Assembly: GCA_026983815.1 (NCBI GenBank)
Contig: JALSTJ010000137.1
Span: forward strand, 1 to 13,611
Source of the DNA: Flavobacteriales bacterium
Lineage (GTDB): Bacteria; Bacteroidota; Bacteroidia; Flavobacteriales; Flavobacteriaceae
Reading direction: 5' to 3'
Length of the DNA stretch: 13,611 nucleotides
Shown in pieces: positions 5,921 to 13,603 of the stretch. Within the stretch, counting starts at the first letter, position 1. Every line of letters starts with the position of its first letter. The position numbers were made by a program, and so were the translations under genes. Below the pieces are notes generated by a model, which was given only the letters and a program-made list of their open reading frames with translations, searched no databases and was not told the origin of the DNA.

Positions 5921-7663
5921 TTATTTTTTCTGACTTTGCAATAACCTACGCATTTTATTTATTTTGGTAATTCTTGGTTTGTGGTATTCAGCATTCTTTA
6001 AATTATTTTTTAAAGGTTGCATAGGATCAATTCCAAATCTATGATCTTGATAGAAACGTCTTTTTGCAACTATTCTATAAGAAAATTTTATATTGGAATG
6101 TCCATTAGCTTTTTCTTTAACCGTAAAACCCTTACCATCACTATCAGGAATAAAATAAAGACCATTACATTCACCTTGTTCTTGCAAAAATACATGCATC
6201 GGATGATTTGAATCGATAAAAACGGTTTGATTAAACATTTTATCTAATTTTATATGTGTCTTTCCGTTATGTAATTCTCCTACGCCCAAATCTTCAAACC
6301 ATATTTCAGGACTTTCCATGGAATATAATAATTGATTTCCTTGAGTTGTCGGTACAGATGCACTTTTTGTTCCTGTAATAGCATGATCTCCATCAAAATA
6401 ACCGGCATAAGCTGTACCTGAATTAGATTTATTAAGTCCATAAACACCAATACTTGAAGCAAAATCAGCCCCACCAAAAACTCCAATATCCAATGTATTC
6501 GTTCCATTATATGGAATATCATCATAAGTAATTCCATAGCCCAAACCGGCTACACCAACACCCCAGCCGGTATAATCACCTAAAACACCAATTTCATGAG
6601 AGCCAAAGGTAGCACTTTCGCCAAAAACTCCTGACGAAAATCGAGTACTTCCTTCATTGGTTATTCCATGAATACCATAAGAGTTTGCCGTATCAGTATT
6701 ATTATTAGTGCTTTTTGTAACCGGCTTACCTGCCAAATTTTCAATGATTTCCAATTTAGAATCAGGTGCATTAGTTCCAATTCCTACATTACCATTAGAT
6801 TTTAAAATTGTCATTCTTGTAGTCCCTTGCGTTTGTAAATTTAGATCTTCATCATAGCTACTGATAATCCCCTCATTTACATAAACCCTTTTATTAAAAT
6901 AAAATTTACTTCTATCGGTTAGAAAATGAGACCAACCGGAATTAACCGGTCCAACAACTACATAACCATTATCCGTATTAATTTTTAACGCTCCATTTTG
7001 ATCTCCCCTAATACTACCATTTATTTCCAGTTTTTCTTGAGGAGTTTCCGTATCAATTCCAACATTGCCATTGGAATTCAAAATAGTCAAATGTGTATGA
7101 TATTGAGTTTGTAATTTTAAGTCCTCATCATAACTACTAATAATACCCTCATTAACAACTAGTTTTTTATTAAAATAAAATCTAGGTCTATTTGTATAAA
7201 AATGTGCAAAACCTCCATTTTTGGGACCAATATCCAAAACTCCATAATCAGTTTTGATACGTAAAGCACCTCCTTGCTGATTTCCTCTAATATTTCCATT
7301 GATTTCCAATTTTTCTTGTGGATTTGAGGTTCCAATTCCAACATTACCAGAAGGCAAACTATACATATTGTTACCATCAACTTTCCAGTCATCATCTGGT
7401 TGTGTTGATAAATTAACCCAGGATGTTCCGTCATAATAATAAAAACTGTTATCATCAGTTACATAAACAGTTAAACCTGTAGCAGGAGAAGCAATATTAT
7501 CTCTATCACTTGCTGTCATTCTCGGAATTAACAAACCTGAATCAGTAGACTGAATATCCAACATTGCTGATGGATCCGGTGCTGAACCTGAATTATTAAT
7601 AGCAACTTGCGCTTGGAAATTATACATAGATAATACCAAGATAAAAAGTAATAATTTTTTCAT
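5921..7663 (-). CDS. Secreted fibre-like surface protein with duplicated 'GNVGIGT' modules
   Basis: This is a 580-residue protein with a signal peptide (MKKLLLFILVLSMYNFQAQ). The modules run in order. Residues 28-87 are the Bacteroidota 'AMLDIQS..GLLIPRMT..Y.YDGTSWVNL' unit. Two tandem ~92-residue repeats follow (105-197 and 198-289), and a third short copy of the 'GNVGIGT.P..KLEI' start is at 290-312. Residues 328-410 form a run of G-[IV]-x-G turns (GIHG, GVFG, GVLG, GVAG, GVFG, GVYG), suggesting a fibre or beta-helix like a phage tail fibre. A conserved C-terminal domain follows (PEIWFEDLGVGEL at 452-464, FSYRIVAKRR at 527-536), and the tail is very basic. I see no S74 autoprotease site and no T9SS C-terminal domain. 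It is probably an exported adhesin or structural fibre, and its function is unknown. It stands alone with its own promoter box and terminator. Confidence 0.75.
   Translation of the reverse strand: MKKLLLFILVLSMYNFQAQVAINNSGSAPDPSAMLDIQSTDSGLLIPRMTASDRDNIASPATGLTVYVTDDNSFYYYDGTSWVNLSTQPDDDWKVDGNNMYSLPSGNVGIGTSNPQEKLEINGNIRGNQQGGALRIKTDYGVLDIGPKNGGFAHFYTNRPRFYFNKKLVVNEGIISSYDEDLKLQTQYHTHLTILNSNGNVGIDTETPQEKLEINGSIRGDQNGALKINTDNGYVVVGPVNSGWSHFLTDRSKFYFNKRVYVNEGIISSYDEDLNLQTQGTTRMTILKSNGNVGIGTNAPDSKLEIIENLAGKPVTKSTNNNTDTANSYGIHGITNEGSTRFSSGVFGESATFGSHEIGVLGDYTGWGVGVAGLGYGITYDDIPYNGTNTLDIGVFGGADFASSIGVYGLNKSNSGTAYAGYFDGDHAITGTKSASVPTTQGNQLLYSMESPEIWFEDLGVGELHNGKTHIKLDKMFNQTVFIDSNHPMHVFLQEQGECNGLYFIPDSDGKGFTVKEKANGHSNIKFSYRIVAKRRFYQDHRFGIDPMQPLKNNLKNAEYHKPRITKINKMRRLLQSQKK
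6728..7351 (-). repeat. Tandem coding repeats inside the fibre gene
   Basis: Unit 1 is 7073-7351, unit 2 is 6797-7072, and a truncated third unit is 6728-6796. The encoded repeats are roughly two-thirds identical. The block VNEGIISSYDEDL is identical in units 1 and 2, yet 7 of its 13 codons differ synonymously, so the duplication is old and kept by selection on the protein. Confidence 0.85.
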
Positions 7664-7682
7664 AATATGTTGTTTTAAATAA

Positions 7683-7690
7683 CAAAGTTA
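7683..7690 (-). promoter_or_regulatory. -7 promoter box (TAACTTTG) of the fibre gene
   Basis: The minus strand reads TAACTTTG, ending 19 bp before the ATG at 7663, which implies a short leader of about 12-15 bases. No clear TTG lies 17-20 bp upstream. The same 8-mer lies ahead of kdsD and of the DoxX-like gene. Confidence 0.5.
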
Positions 7691-7712
7691 TAAAAAATAT
7701 AATTTATTACCT

Positions 7713-7758
7713 AAAAAAAATAAACTAAAGCAATATTTTATAATGTATAATCAGCTTT
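7713..7758 (-). terminator. Weak terminator candidate after era
   Basis: On the minus strand AAAGC (7758-7754, spanning the end of the reading frame) can pair with GCTTT (7731-7727) around an inner TTATA-CAT-TATAA stem. A T8 tract lies at 7720-7713. The stem is short and AT-rich, and six bases separate it from the T tract. Confidence 0.3.
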
Positions 7759-8689
7759 TATATCCAAACCTTCTCAATTGTTCATCTTTTTTTCGCCAAT
7801 CTTTGTTTACTTTAACATATAATTCCAAATATATTTTCTTACCAAAGAATTTTTCCAAATCTTTTCGAGCTTCGGTTCCAATACGTTTAAGTCCGGCTCC
7901 TTTATGACCAATGATAATCCCCTTTTGTGAATCTCTTTCTACATAAATTATAGAACGAATACGTATTATGTTACCCTCTTCTTTGAATTCCTCAGTATCC
8001 ACTTCCACCGAATAAGGAATCTCTTTTTTAAAATGTTTTAATATTTTTTCTCGTATTTTTTCGTTTACGATGAATCTTTCAGTTTTATCAGTCAATTGGT
8101 CTTTTCCAAAATAAGCCGGACCTTCGGGCAATTTATTCAATATTTCATTAAAAACTTCTTGAATACCAAATTTGTGTAAAGCAGAAATAGGGAAAATTTT
8201 GGCATTGGGTAATTTTTCTTGCCAAAACCTAATATATTCTTCCAATTTCTCTTGGTCTGTTTGATCAACTTTATTTATCAACAGAAAAACAGGAACTTTT
8301 GCATTTTTTAATTTTTCAAAAAACGCTTCATCTTTCAAATCCTTCTCGCCGGCTTCCACCATATATAATATAATGTCTGCGTCATCCAAAGATTCCTTGA
8401 CAAATTCCATCATAGATTCTTGCAACTCATAGGCAGGTTTAATAATTCCCGGGGTGTCCGAAAAAACCACTTGATAATTATCTCCATTGACTATTCCCAA
8501 AATTCTATGACGGGTAGTTTGTGCTTTGGGCGTGGTAATTGCCAACTCCTCTCCTACTACTGCATTTAAAAAAGTAGATTTCCCTACGTTGGGATTTCCA
8601 ATAATGTTTACAAATCCGGATTTATGTTTTTTTTCTTGATTCTTTTCTTGCATTCTTTTTATTTTATAATCCATCACTTCAAAAATCAT
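7751..8689 (-). CDS. era: GTPase Era, 30S ribosomal subunit assembly factor
   Basis: Era binds the 3' end of 16S rRNA and helps mature the 30S subunit, coupling it to GTP. All GTPase motifs are intact: G1 GNPNVGKS (31-38), switch I TTRHR (58-62), G3 DTPG (78-81), G4 NKVD (139-142) and G5 SA (169-170). The C-terminal KH domain carries GIIIGHKGAGLKRIG (257-271), the RNA-binding loop. The start is uncertain: Mets 1, 6 and 13 are in frame, and family proteins usually start about ten residues before 'KSGFVNIIGNP', so Met13 (8653) is as plausible as the 8689 ATG. lptB ends 34 bp upstream with no terminator between, so era is probably the last gene of the kdsD-tatC-lptB-era operon. Confidence 0.97.
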   Translation of the reverse strand: MIFEVMDYKIKRMQEKNQEKKHKSGFVNIIGNPNVGKSTFLNAVVGEELAITTPKAQTTRHRILGIVNGDNYQVVFSDTPGIIKPAYELQESMMEFVKESLDDADIILYMVEAGEKDLKDEAFFEKLKNAKVPVFLLINKVDQTDQEKLEEYIRFWQEKLPNAKIFPISALHKFGIQEVFNEILNKLPEGPAYFGKDQLTDKTERFIVNEKIREKILKHFKKEIPYSVEVDTEEFKEEGNIIRIRSIIYVERDSQKGIIIGHKGAGLKRIGTEARKDLEKFFGKKIYLELYVKVNKDWRKKDEQLRRFGYKS

Positions 8690-8723
8690 TCATTTATTCC
8701 GATATCTGAAAAATTGTCAGAAA

Positions 8724-9458
8724 TTAAATTCTTTTCTTTCGCAATTCAAAATTTTGTCCTAAATATACTTTTCTGACCATCTCATCTGCAGCCAATTCTT
8801 CCGGTGTCCCGTGTTTTAATATTTTTCCTTCAAAAAGCAAGTAGGTTTTATCGGTTATAGCCAAAGTTTCCTGCACGTTGTGGTCGGTAATCAAAATTCC
8901 GATATTTCTATCCTTCAAATGGGCTACAATTCTTTGAATATCTTCCACTGCTATGGGATCTACTCCTGCAAAAGGTTCATCCAATAAAATAAATTTCGGA
9001 TTGGACGCCAAAGCACGAGCAATCTCAGTTCTACGGCGTTCTCCACCTGAAAGCAATTTTCCCAAACGTTTTCGCTTTTCGGTTAAACCGAATTCTTCTA
9101 ACAAACTTTCCAATTTTTCTTGTTGTTCTTTTTTAGACAGACCGGCAAACTCCAATGCTGCATTAATATTATTTTCCACACTTAAATCCCTAAAAACCGA
9201 ATTTTCCTGTGCCAAATATCCGATACCCATTTGCGCACGTTTATACATAGGATATCCCGTGATATCATTACTATCCAATAAAACACTTCCGCTATCGGGT
9301 TTTATTAAGCCCACCACCATATAAAAGGTTGTGGTTTTTCCTGCTCCATTCGGTCCTAATAATCCCACAATCTGTCCTTGCTTCACTTCCAATGAAACAC
9401 CCTTTACTACTTCTTTTGAACCGTATTTTTTTACCAATTTATCGGTTTGTAATTTCAT
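8724..9458 (-). CDS. lptB: LPS export ABC transporter ATPase LptB
   Basis: LptB is the cytoplasmic ATPase of the LptB2FGC complex, which extracts LPS from the inner membrane and pushes it along LptA to LptDE. The 244-residue protein has Walker A GPNGAGKT (35-42), Q-loop Gln84 in YLAQENSVFRDLSVENN, signature LSGGE (136-140), Walker B FILLDEP (156-162, Asp160 and Glu161) and switch His193. The 'YLAQ..SVFR.L' and 'ERRRTEIARAL' wording and the 'FAGVDPIAV' D-loop separate LptB from other ABC ATPases. It lies 15 bp after tatC and 34 bp before era. No lptA, lptC, lptF or lptG is in the window, so it is split from its partners but shares an operon with kdsD, whose product feeds Kdo synthesis for the same LPS. 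Confidence 0.95.
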   Translation of the reverse strand: MKLQTDKLVKKYGSKEVVKGVSLEVKQGQIVGLLGPNGAGKTTTFYMVVGLIKPDSGSVLLDSNDITGYPMYKRAQMGIGYLAQENSVFRDLSVENNINAALEFAGLSKKEQQEKLESLLEEFGLTEKRKRLGKLLSGGERRRTEIARALASNPKFILLDEPFAGVDPIAVEDIQRIVAHLKDRNIGILITDHNVQETLAITDKTYLLFEGKILKHGTPEELAADEMVRKVYLGQNFELRKKRI

Positions 9459-9473
9459 AAAAACTAATTTTAA

Positions 9474-10274
9474 TTAAGTGGTGGTTATGTCTGTTCTTTG
9501 TTTTTTCTCAATCATTTTAGCAATGTAAATACTTACTTCATATAAAATCAGCAAAGGAATGGCTACAATAATTTGACTGATTAAATCCGGCGGAGTAATA
9601 AAAGCGGCCAAAATCAAAACCAAAATAATGGCATATTTTCTGTTTTCTCTCAAAAATCCCGAAGTTATTAATCCGAATTTTGCCAAAAAGAAAATAATTA
9701 CAGGCAATTCAAAAACAATTCCATTAGCAAGAATTGTTGTTCGTATCATAGACAAATATGAAGCCAACTTAATTTGATTGGTAATTTGATCCGTAATATT
9801 ATAATTCCCGAAAAAGTTAATAGACAAAGGAGTGATAATATAATATCCGAAAAGAATTCCCAAACTAAAAAGAACAGAACTTACGACAATAAACATGATT
9901 CCGGCTTTTTTTTCTTGTTCATAAAGTGCCGGACGAATAAATTTCCATAATTCATACAAAATATATGGAAAAGCTATAACAATTCCAAATACAATTGAAG
10001 TCCATACATGAGCCGAAAATTGTCCGGTCATTTGCAGGTTGGTAATTTGTATCGGGATTTTTTTGATACAAAGAGATTCACTAAACTCACACAATTTTCT
10101 GTATGTGATAAAATCCGGATTTTTGGGAGCAAAAATAATATGATCAAAAACATACTTTATATTTATGGCAACAATAATTGCTCCTACAAAAATGGCTAAA
10201 ATAGAATGTATCAAAAATTTTCTTAAATCACGTAAATGATCAATAATGCTCATTTCTTTTTGTAACTCATTCAT
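9474..10274 (-). CDS. tatC: Sec-independent protein translocase subunit TatC
   Basis: TatC is the polytopic receptor for twin-arginine signal peptides. The 266-residue protein has six predicted helices and the family landmarks: HLRDLRK (13-19), 'FPYILYELWKFIRPALYEQE' (102-121) and ITPPD (226-230) before the last helices. The usual Glu of HLxELR is Asp16 here, a conservative change. The first periplasmic loop (about 48-88) is long and has two cysteines, Cys62 and Cys69, the only ones in the protein; I recall similar loops in other Flavobacteriia, but cannot check it. Its ATG overlaps the kdsD stop by four bases (ATGA at 10274-10271), so translation is coupled. No tatA gene is next to it. Confidence 0.96.
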   Translation of the reverse strand: MNELQKEMSIIDHLRDLRKFLIHSILAIFVGAIIVAINIKYVFDHIIFAPKNPDFITYRKLCEFSESLCIKKIPIQITNLQMTGQFSAHVWTSIVFGIVIAFPYILYELWKFIRPALYEQEKKAGIMFIVVSSVLFSLGILFGYYIITPLSINFFGNYNITDQITNQIKLASYLSMIRTTILANGIVFELPVIIFFLAKFGLITSGFLRENRKYAIILVLILAAFITPPDLISQIIVAIPLLILYEVSIYIAKMIEKKQRTDITTT

Positions 10275-11245
10275 AACAATCCTTCTTTTAATAAATCATG
10301 TAAATGAATCATTCCGCAATATTTTCCCTTTTCATTGACAACCAACAACTGATTGATATTATTTTCCTTCATTCTTTTGAGTCCTTCTACTGCCAAATCA
10401 TCTAATTTAATTGTTTTTGGATTTTTACTCATGATATTTTCTGCATATAACTTATGAATATCTATATTTTTTTGTAACATTCGCCTAACATCTCCATCGG
10501 TGATAATTCCTTCGATTTTATTTTGATTTAAAACAGCCGTAGCTCCCATTCTCTTCTTGGTAATTTCAATAATCACATCTGAAATTGAATCTTTGGGTTG
10601 AGATACTGGGATATTTTTGGAGTCAATAATATCGGAAACTCTTAAATATAATTTTTTACCCAAACTTCCTCCGGGATGATATTTGGCAAAATCTTCCTCT
10701 TTAAAACCACGTGCTTGTAATAATGCAACTGCTAAGGCATCTCCCATCACCATTTGCAATGTAGTGCTGGTTGTAGGAGCCAAATTATTCGGGCATGCCT
10801 CTTTTTCTAAAGGTGTAAATAATAAAATATCACATTTTTGACCTAAATAAGACTCCTTGTTTGCAGTCATCCCGATAATTAAATTACCAAAATTTTTTAT
10901 CAAAGGAAGCAAAACTTTGATCTCAGGAGTATTACCACTTTTGGATATAATCAAAACTATATCGTCTTGTTGGATAATTCCCAAATCTCCATGAACTGCA
11001 TCTGAAGCATGCATAAAAACAGCCGGCGTTCCGGTAGAATTAAGAGTCGCCACGATTTTTGTGGCTACATTGGCACTCTTACCTATTCCAGTTATAATCA
11101 ATCGACCTTTGGATGATAAAATTTTTTTAACAGCTTGCACAAAAGAATCATCCAAACTATTTTGGAGATTTTTGATAGCTTGATGTTCAATACCAATAGT
11201 CAGTTTGCCGGTTTCCAATATCTTATTTAAATCGTTATTTTTCAA
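10271..11245 (-). CDS. kdsD: Arabinose-5-phosphate isomerase (KdsD/KpsF), SIS plus two CBS domains
   Basis: It interconverts ribulose 5-phosphate and arabinose 5-phosphate, the first step towards Kdo of LPS. The SIS domain spans about 35-175, with TGIGKSANVA (52-61), the phosphate loop SKSGNTPE (101-108) and 'CPNNLAPTTSTT' (151-162). KYHPGGSLGK (188-197) carries the conserved catalytic-site His190. Two CBS domains follow (about 206-260 and 270-322). The length of 324 residues matches the family (E. coli KdsD is 328). The start codon is TTG at 11245-11243. There is no in-frame ATG or GTG between it and the upstream stop, and the first internal Met is residue 78, inside the SIS fold. It is the first gene of the operon with tatC, lptB and era and diverges from recQ. 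Confidence 0.95.
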   Translation of the reverse strand: MKNNDLNKILETGKLTIGIEHQAIKNLQNSLDDSFVQAVKKILSSKGRLIITGIGKSANVATKIVATLNSTGTPAVFMHASDAVHGDLGIIQQDDIVLIISKSGNTPEIKVLLPLIKNFGNLIIGMTANKESYLGQKCDILLFTPLEKEACPNNLAPTTSTTLQMVMGDALAVALLQARGFKEEDFAKYHPGGSLGKKLYLRVSDIIDSKNIPVSQPKDSISDVIIEITKKRMGATAVLNQNKIEGIITDGDVRRMLQKNIDIHKLYAENIMSKNPKTIKLDDLAVEGLKRMKENNINQLLVVNEKGKYCGMIHLHDLLKEGLL

Positions 11246-11298
11246 TACACAAATTTTATAGCAATATAAATCAAATATGTATATATTTTATTTCAATG

Positions 11299-11306
11299 CA
11301 AAGTTA
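11299..11306 (-). promoter_or_regulatory. -7 promoter box (TAACTTTG) of the kdsD-tatC-lptB-era operon
   Basis: The minus strand reads TAACTTTG, a perfect TAnnTTTG match, ending 53 bp before the TTG start. This would give a leader of about 45-50 bases. The -33 region is not recognisable. It is the only exact box on this strand in the 144-bp divergent gap. Confidence 0.5.
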
Positions 11307-11353
11307 AGATTAAATTTTTATATGTTATAATTAAAATATTCAGGTTTTTTTTG

Positions 11354-11361
11354 TAATTTAG
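11354..11361 (+). promoter_or_regulatory. Weak -7 box candidate for recQ
   Basis: TAATTTAG is one base off TAnnTTTG and ends 28 bp before the recQ ATG. No -33 element is seen at a suitable distance. The rest of the kdsD-recQ gap (11246-11389) is AT-rich and shows no other structure. Confidence 0.25.
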
Positions 11362-11389
11362 TGAATACAAAATACATTTTATTTGAGAA

Positions 11390-13591
11390 ATGACTAAAGA
11401 AGAAAAGCAAGAACTTAAGAAAGCCCTAAAAAAATATTTTGGATTTGACACTTTTAAGGGTTTACAAGAAGAAGTAACTCAAAGCATTATGGATGGTCAT
11501 CATACTTTTGCGGTGATGCCAACAGGTGGAGGAAAATCTTTAACTTATCAACTTCCAGCCCTATTAAAAAATGGGACTGCTATTGTAGTTTCTCCTTTGA
11601 TTGCTTTAATGAAAAACCAAGTGGATGCGCTAAGAGGCATTTCCGAAAACAAAGGAATTGTTCATTTGTTAAATTCTACTTTAAATAAAACGGAAACCCG
11701 CCAAGTCATGAGCGACATACAAAATGGAATTACCAAATTGGTGTATGTAGCTCCGGAATCATTAAAAAAAGAAGAAAATCTTGAATTTTTTCGTAATGTT
11801 AATCTTTCGTTTATCGCTATAGACGAAGCACATTGTATTTCTGAATGGGGTCATGATTTTAGACCGGAATATGGTAATCTTAGACAAATCATTAATGATA
11901 TCAATCCCAAATTACCTATTATTGCTCTTACTGCTACTGCAACAACCAAAGTCCAAGAAGATATTTTAAAGAATTTGGAAATCCAAAATGCAAATGTATA
12001 TAAAGCTTCATTTAACCGTCCCAATCTTTTTTATGAAGTCAGACCCAAAACTCAAGATGTTGACAGAGAATTAATTAAATTTATCAAAGAACGTGAAGGA
12101 AAATCGGGAATTATTTATGCTTTGAGTAGAAAAAGTGTCGAACAGTTAGCTCAAATACTACAAGTAAACGGTATTAAAGCCATTCCCTATCATGCAGGCT
12201 TGGACAGTAAAACCCGAGCAAGACACCAAGATATGTTTTTGATGCAAGATATCGATGTTGTAGTAGCTACCATAGCATTTGGAATGGGAATAGATAAACC
12301 TGATGTGCGTTTTGTTATTCATTACGACATGCCAAAAAGTTTGGAAAGTTACTACCAAGAAACCGGTCGTGCCGGTCGTGACGATGGTGAAGGATATTGT
12401 CTGGCTTTCTATGCTTATAAGGATATGGAAAAGTTAGAAAAATTTATTACACAAAATAAATCCATCAGTGAAAAAGAAATTGCTGCTGCATTGCTCAACG
12501 AAGTAATTGCCTATGCCGAAACATCTATATCCAGAAGAAAATTTCTTTTACACTATTTTGGAGAAGAATTTGATCCCGAAAAAGATCCGGGTGGCGATAT
12601 GGATGATAATGTAAGGAATCCCAAGAAAAAAATTGAAGCCAAAGATGAAGTGGTTAAAGTGTTATCTGTAGTGGAAAATACTCGGGAAATCTATAAACTG
12701 AAAGAGATTGTCCATACCTTAGCAGGTAAAGAAAATGCCATGATTCTTTCTCACAATACTCATAAACAAGATTTTTTTGGAATTGGCAAAGAAAAAGATG
12801 AACATTTTTGGACCTCATTGATACGACAATTATTGGTTAATAATTTTTTGAAAAAACAAATAGAAAATTATGGCGTGCTTCAATTGACTGAAAAAGGTAA
12901 AGATTTCATAAAAAATCCTGTTTCCTTTATGATGACCGAAGACCACAAATATGATGAAAAAACTCTTGCTGCCGGAAGAGCTACAGGAAAAACAGCTGTT
13001 GCCGATGAAACTTTACTCAAAATGCTCAAGTACTTACGTAAGGACGTTGCAAAACAAAAAGGAATTCCTCCATATGTTATTTTCCAAGAACCATCTTTGG
13101 AAGATATGGCATTGAAATATCCTACCAGTATCGAAGAATTATCCAAAATTTATGGGGTTGGAGAAGGAAAAGCGAGAAAATTCGGCAAACCATTTGTTGA
13201 ACTTATACAAAAATACGTTGAAGACCATGATATAATGAAGCCGGATGACTTTATTGTTAAATCAACAGCACAACGTTCGGCTTTAAAAATTTATATCATT
13301 ACCAGCACCGATCGCAAAATACCTTTGGATGATATAGCTGCAGCCAAAGGTCTGAGTATGGATGAACTGCTAAAAGAAATGGAACGTATAGTTTATATGG
13401 GTACCAAACTCAATATCGATTATTATTTGGATGAAATTTTCGATGAAGATCAATTGGAAGAATTACACGATTATTTCATGGAATCCGAATCGGATAAAAT
13501 CAGTTTGGCTATGGAAGAATTTGAAGGTGAATATGAAGAAGATGAATTAAGATTATTTAGGATAAAATTTATAAGTGATATTGCTAACTAA
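11390..13591 (+). CDS. recQ: ATP-dependent DNA helicase RecQ, zinc-less with C-terminal extension
   Basis: RecQ is a 3'-5' DNA helicase for recombination and fork repair. Helicase motifs are complete: motif I MPTGGGKS (43-50), motif II DEAH with CISEWGHDFRPEY (145-161), motif III TATAT (181-185), FNRPN (208-212) and motif VI QETGRAGRD (323-331). Where E. coli RecQ has its four-cysteine zinc site, this protein reads 'ETSISRRKFLLHYFGEEFDP' (377-396) then GGDMDDNVRNPKKK (401-414) with no cysteine. The only two cysteines are Cys149 and Cys337. An RQC winged-helix region (about 415-515) and an HRDC domain (about 536-612, 'LRKDVAKQKGIPPYVIF') follow. About 120 further residues (613-733) include a helix-turn-helix-like stretch (IPLDDIAAAKGLSMDELLKE, 644-663) and an acidic tail. 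The protein is 733 residues against about 610 in E. coli. The start fits the family N-terminus. Confidence 0.96.
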   Translation: MTKEEKQELKKALKKYFGFDTFKGLQEEVTQSIMDGHHTFAVMPTGGGKSLTYQLPALLKNGTAIVVSPLIALMKNQVDALRGISENKGIVHLLNSTLNKTETRQVMSDIQNGITKLVYVAPESLKKEENLEFFRNVNLSFIAIDEAHCISEWGHDFRPEYGNLRQIINDINPKLPIIALTATATTKVQEDILKNLEIQNANVYKASFNRPNLFYEVRPKTQDVDRELIKFIKEREGKSGIIYALSRKSVEQLAQILQVNGIKAIPYHAGLDSKTRARHQDMFLMQDIDVVVATIAFGMGIDKPDVRFVIHYDMPKSLESYYQETGRAGRDDGEGYCLAFYAYKDMEKLEKFITQNKSISEKEIAAALLNEVIAYAETSISRRKFLLHYFGEEFDPEKDPGGDMDDNVRNPKKKIEAKDEVVKVLSVVENTREIYKLKEIVHTLAGKENAMILSHNTHKQDFFGIGKEKDEHFWTSLIRQLLVNNFLKKQIENYGVLQLTEKGKDFIKNPVSFMMTEDHKYDEKTLAAGRATGKTAVADETLLKMLKYLRKDVAKQKGIPPYVIFQEPSLEDMALKYPTSIEELSKIYGVGEGKARKFGKPFVELIQKYVEDHDIMKPDDFIVKSTAQRSALKIYIITSTDRKIPLDDIAAAKGLSMDELLKEMERIVYMGTKLNIDYYLDEIFDEDQLEELHDYFMESESDKISLAMEEFEGEYEEDELRLFRIKFISDIAN

Positions 13592-13603
13592 AATAATAAA
13601 ACT

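Noticed and set aside
6728..7351. CRISPR-like repeat array
   Set aside because: The repeats are ~280-bp coding units in one reading frame, diverged at synonymous sites, with no short direct repeats and spacers.
6280..7455. Overlapping minus-strand frames inside the fibre gene
   Set aside because: They are out-of-frame readings of the same repeats, rich in Met, Ile and Leu, with no signal or domain of their own.
5921..7663. Phage tail fibre or prophage remnant
   Set aside because: The protein has a Sec signal peptide and no phage gene is nearby; the fibre likeness alone does not support a prophage.
8697..8715. Hairpin TCTGA/TCAGA between lptB and era
   Set aside because: The stem is five base pairs with no T tract after it, so it is not a convincing terminator, and an operon is more likely.
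8953..9324. A 123-codon plus-strand frame opposite lptB
   Set aside because: It is antisense to a highly conserved ATPase gene and its translation resembles no protein; it is a shadow of codon bias.
12158..13146. Minus-strand frames opposite recQ
   Set aside because: recQ is complete on the plus strand, and the frames have no motif and no promoter.
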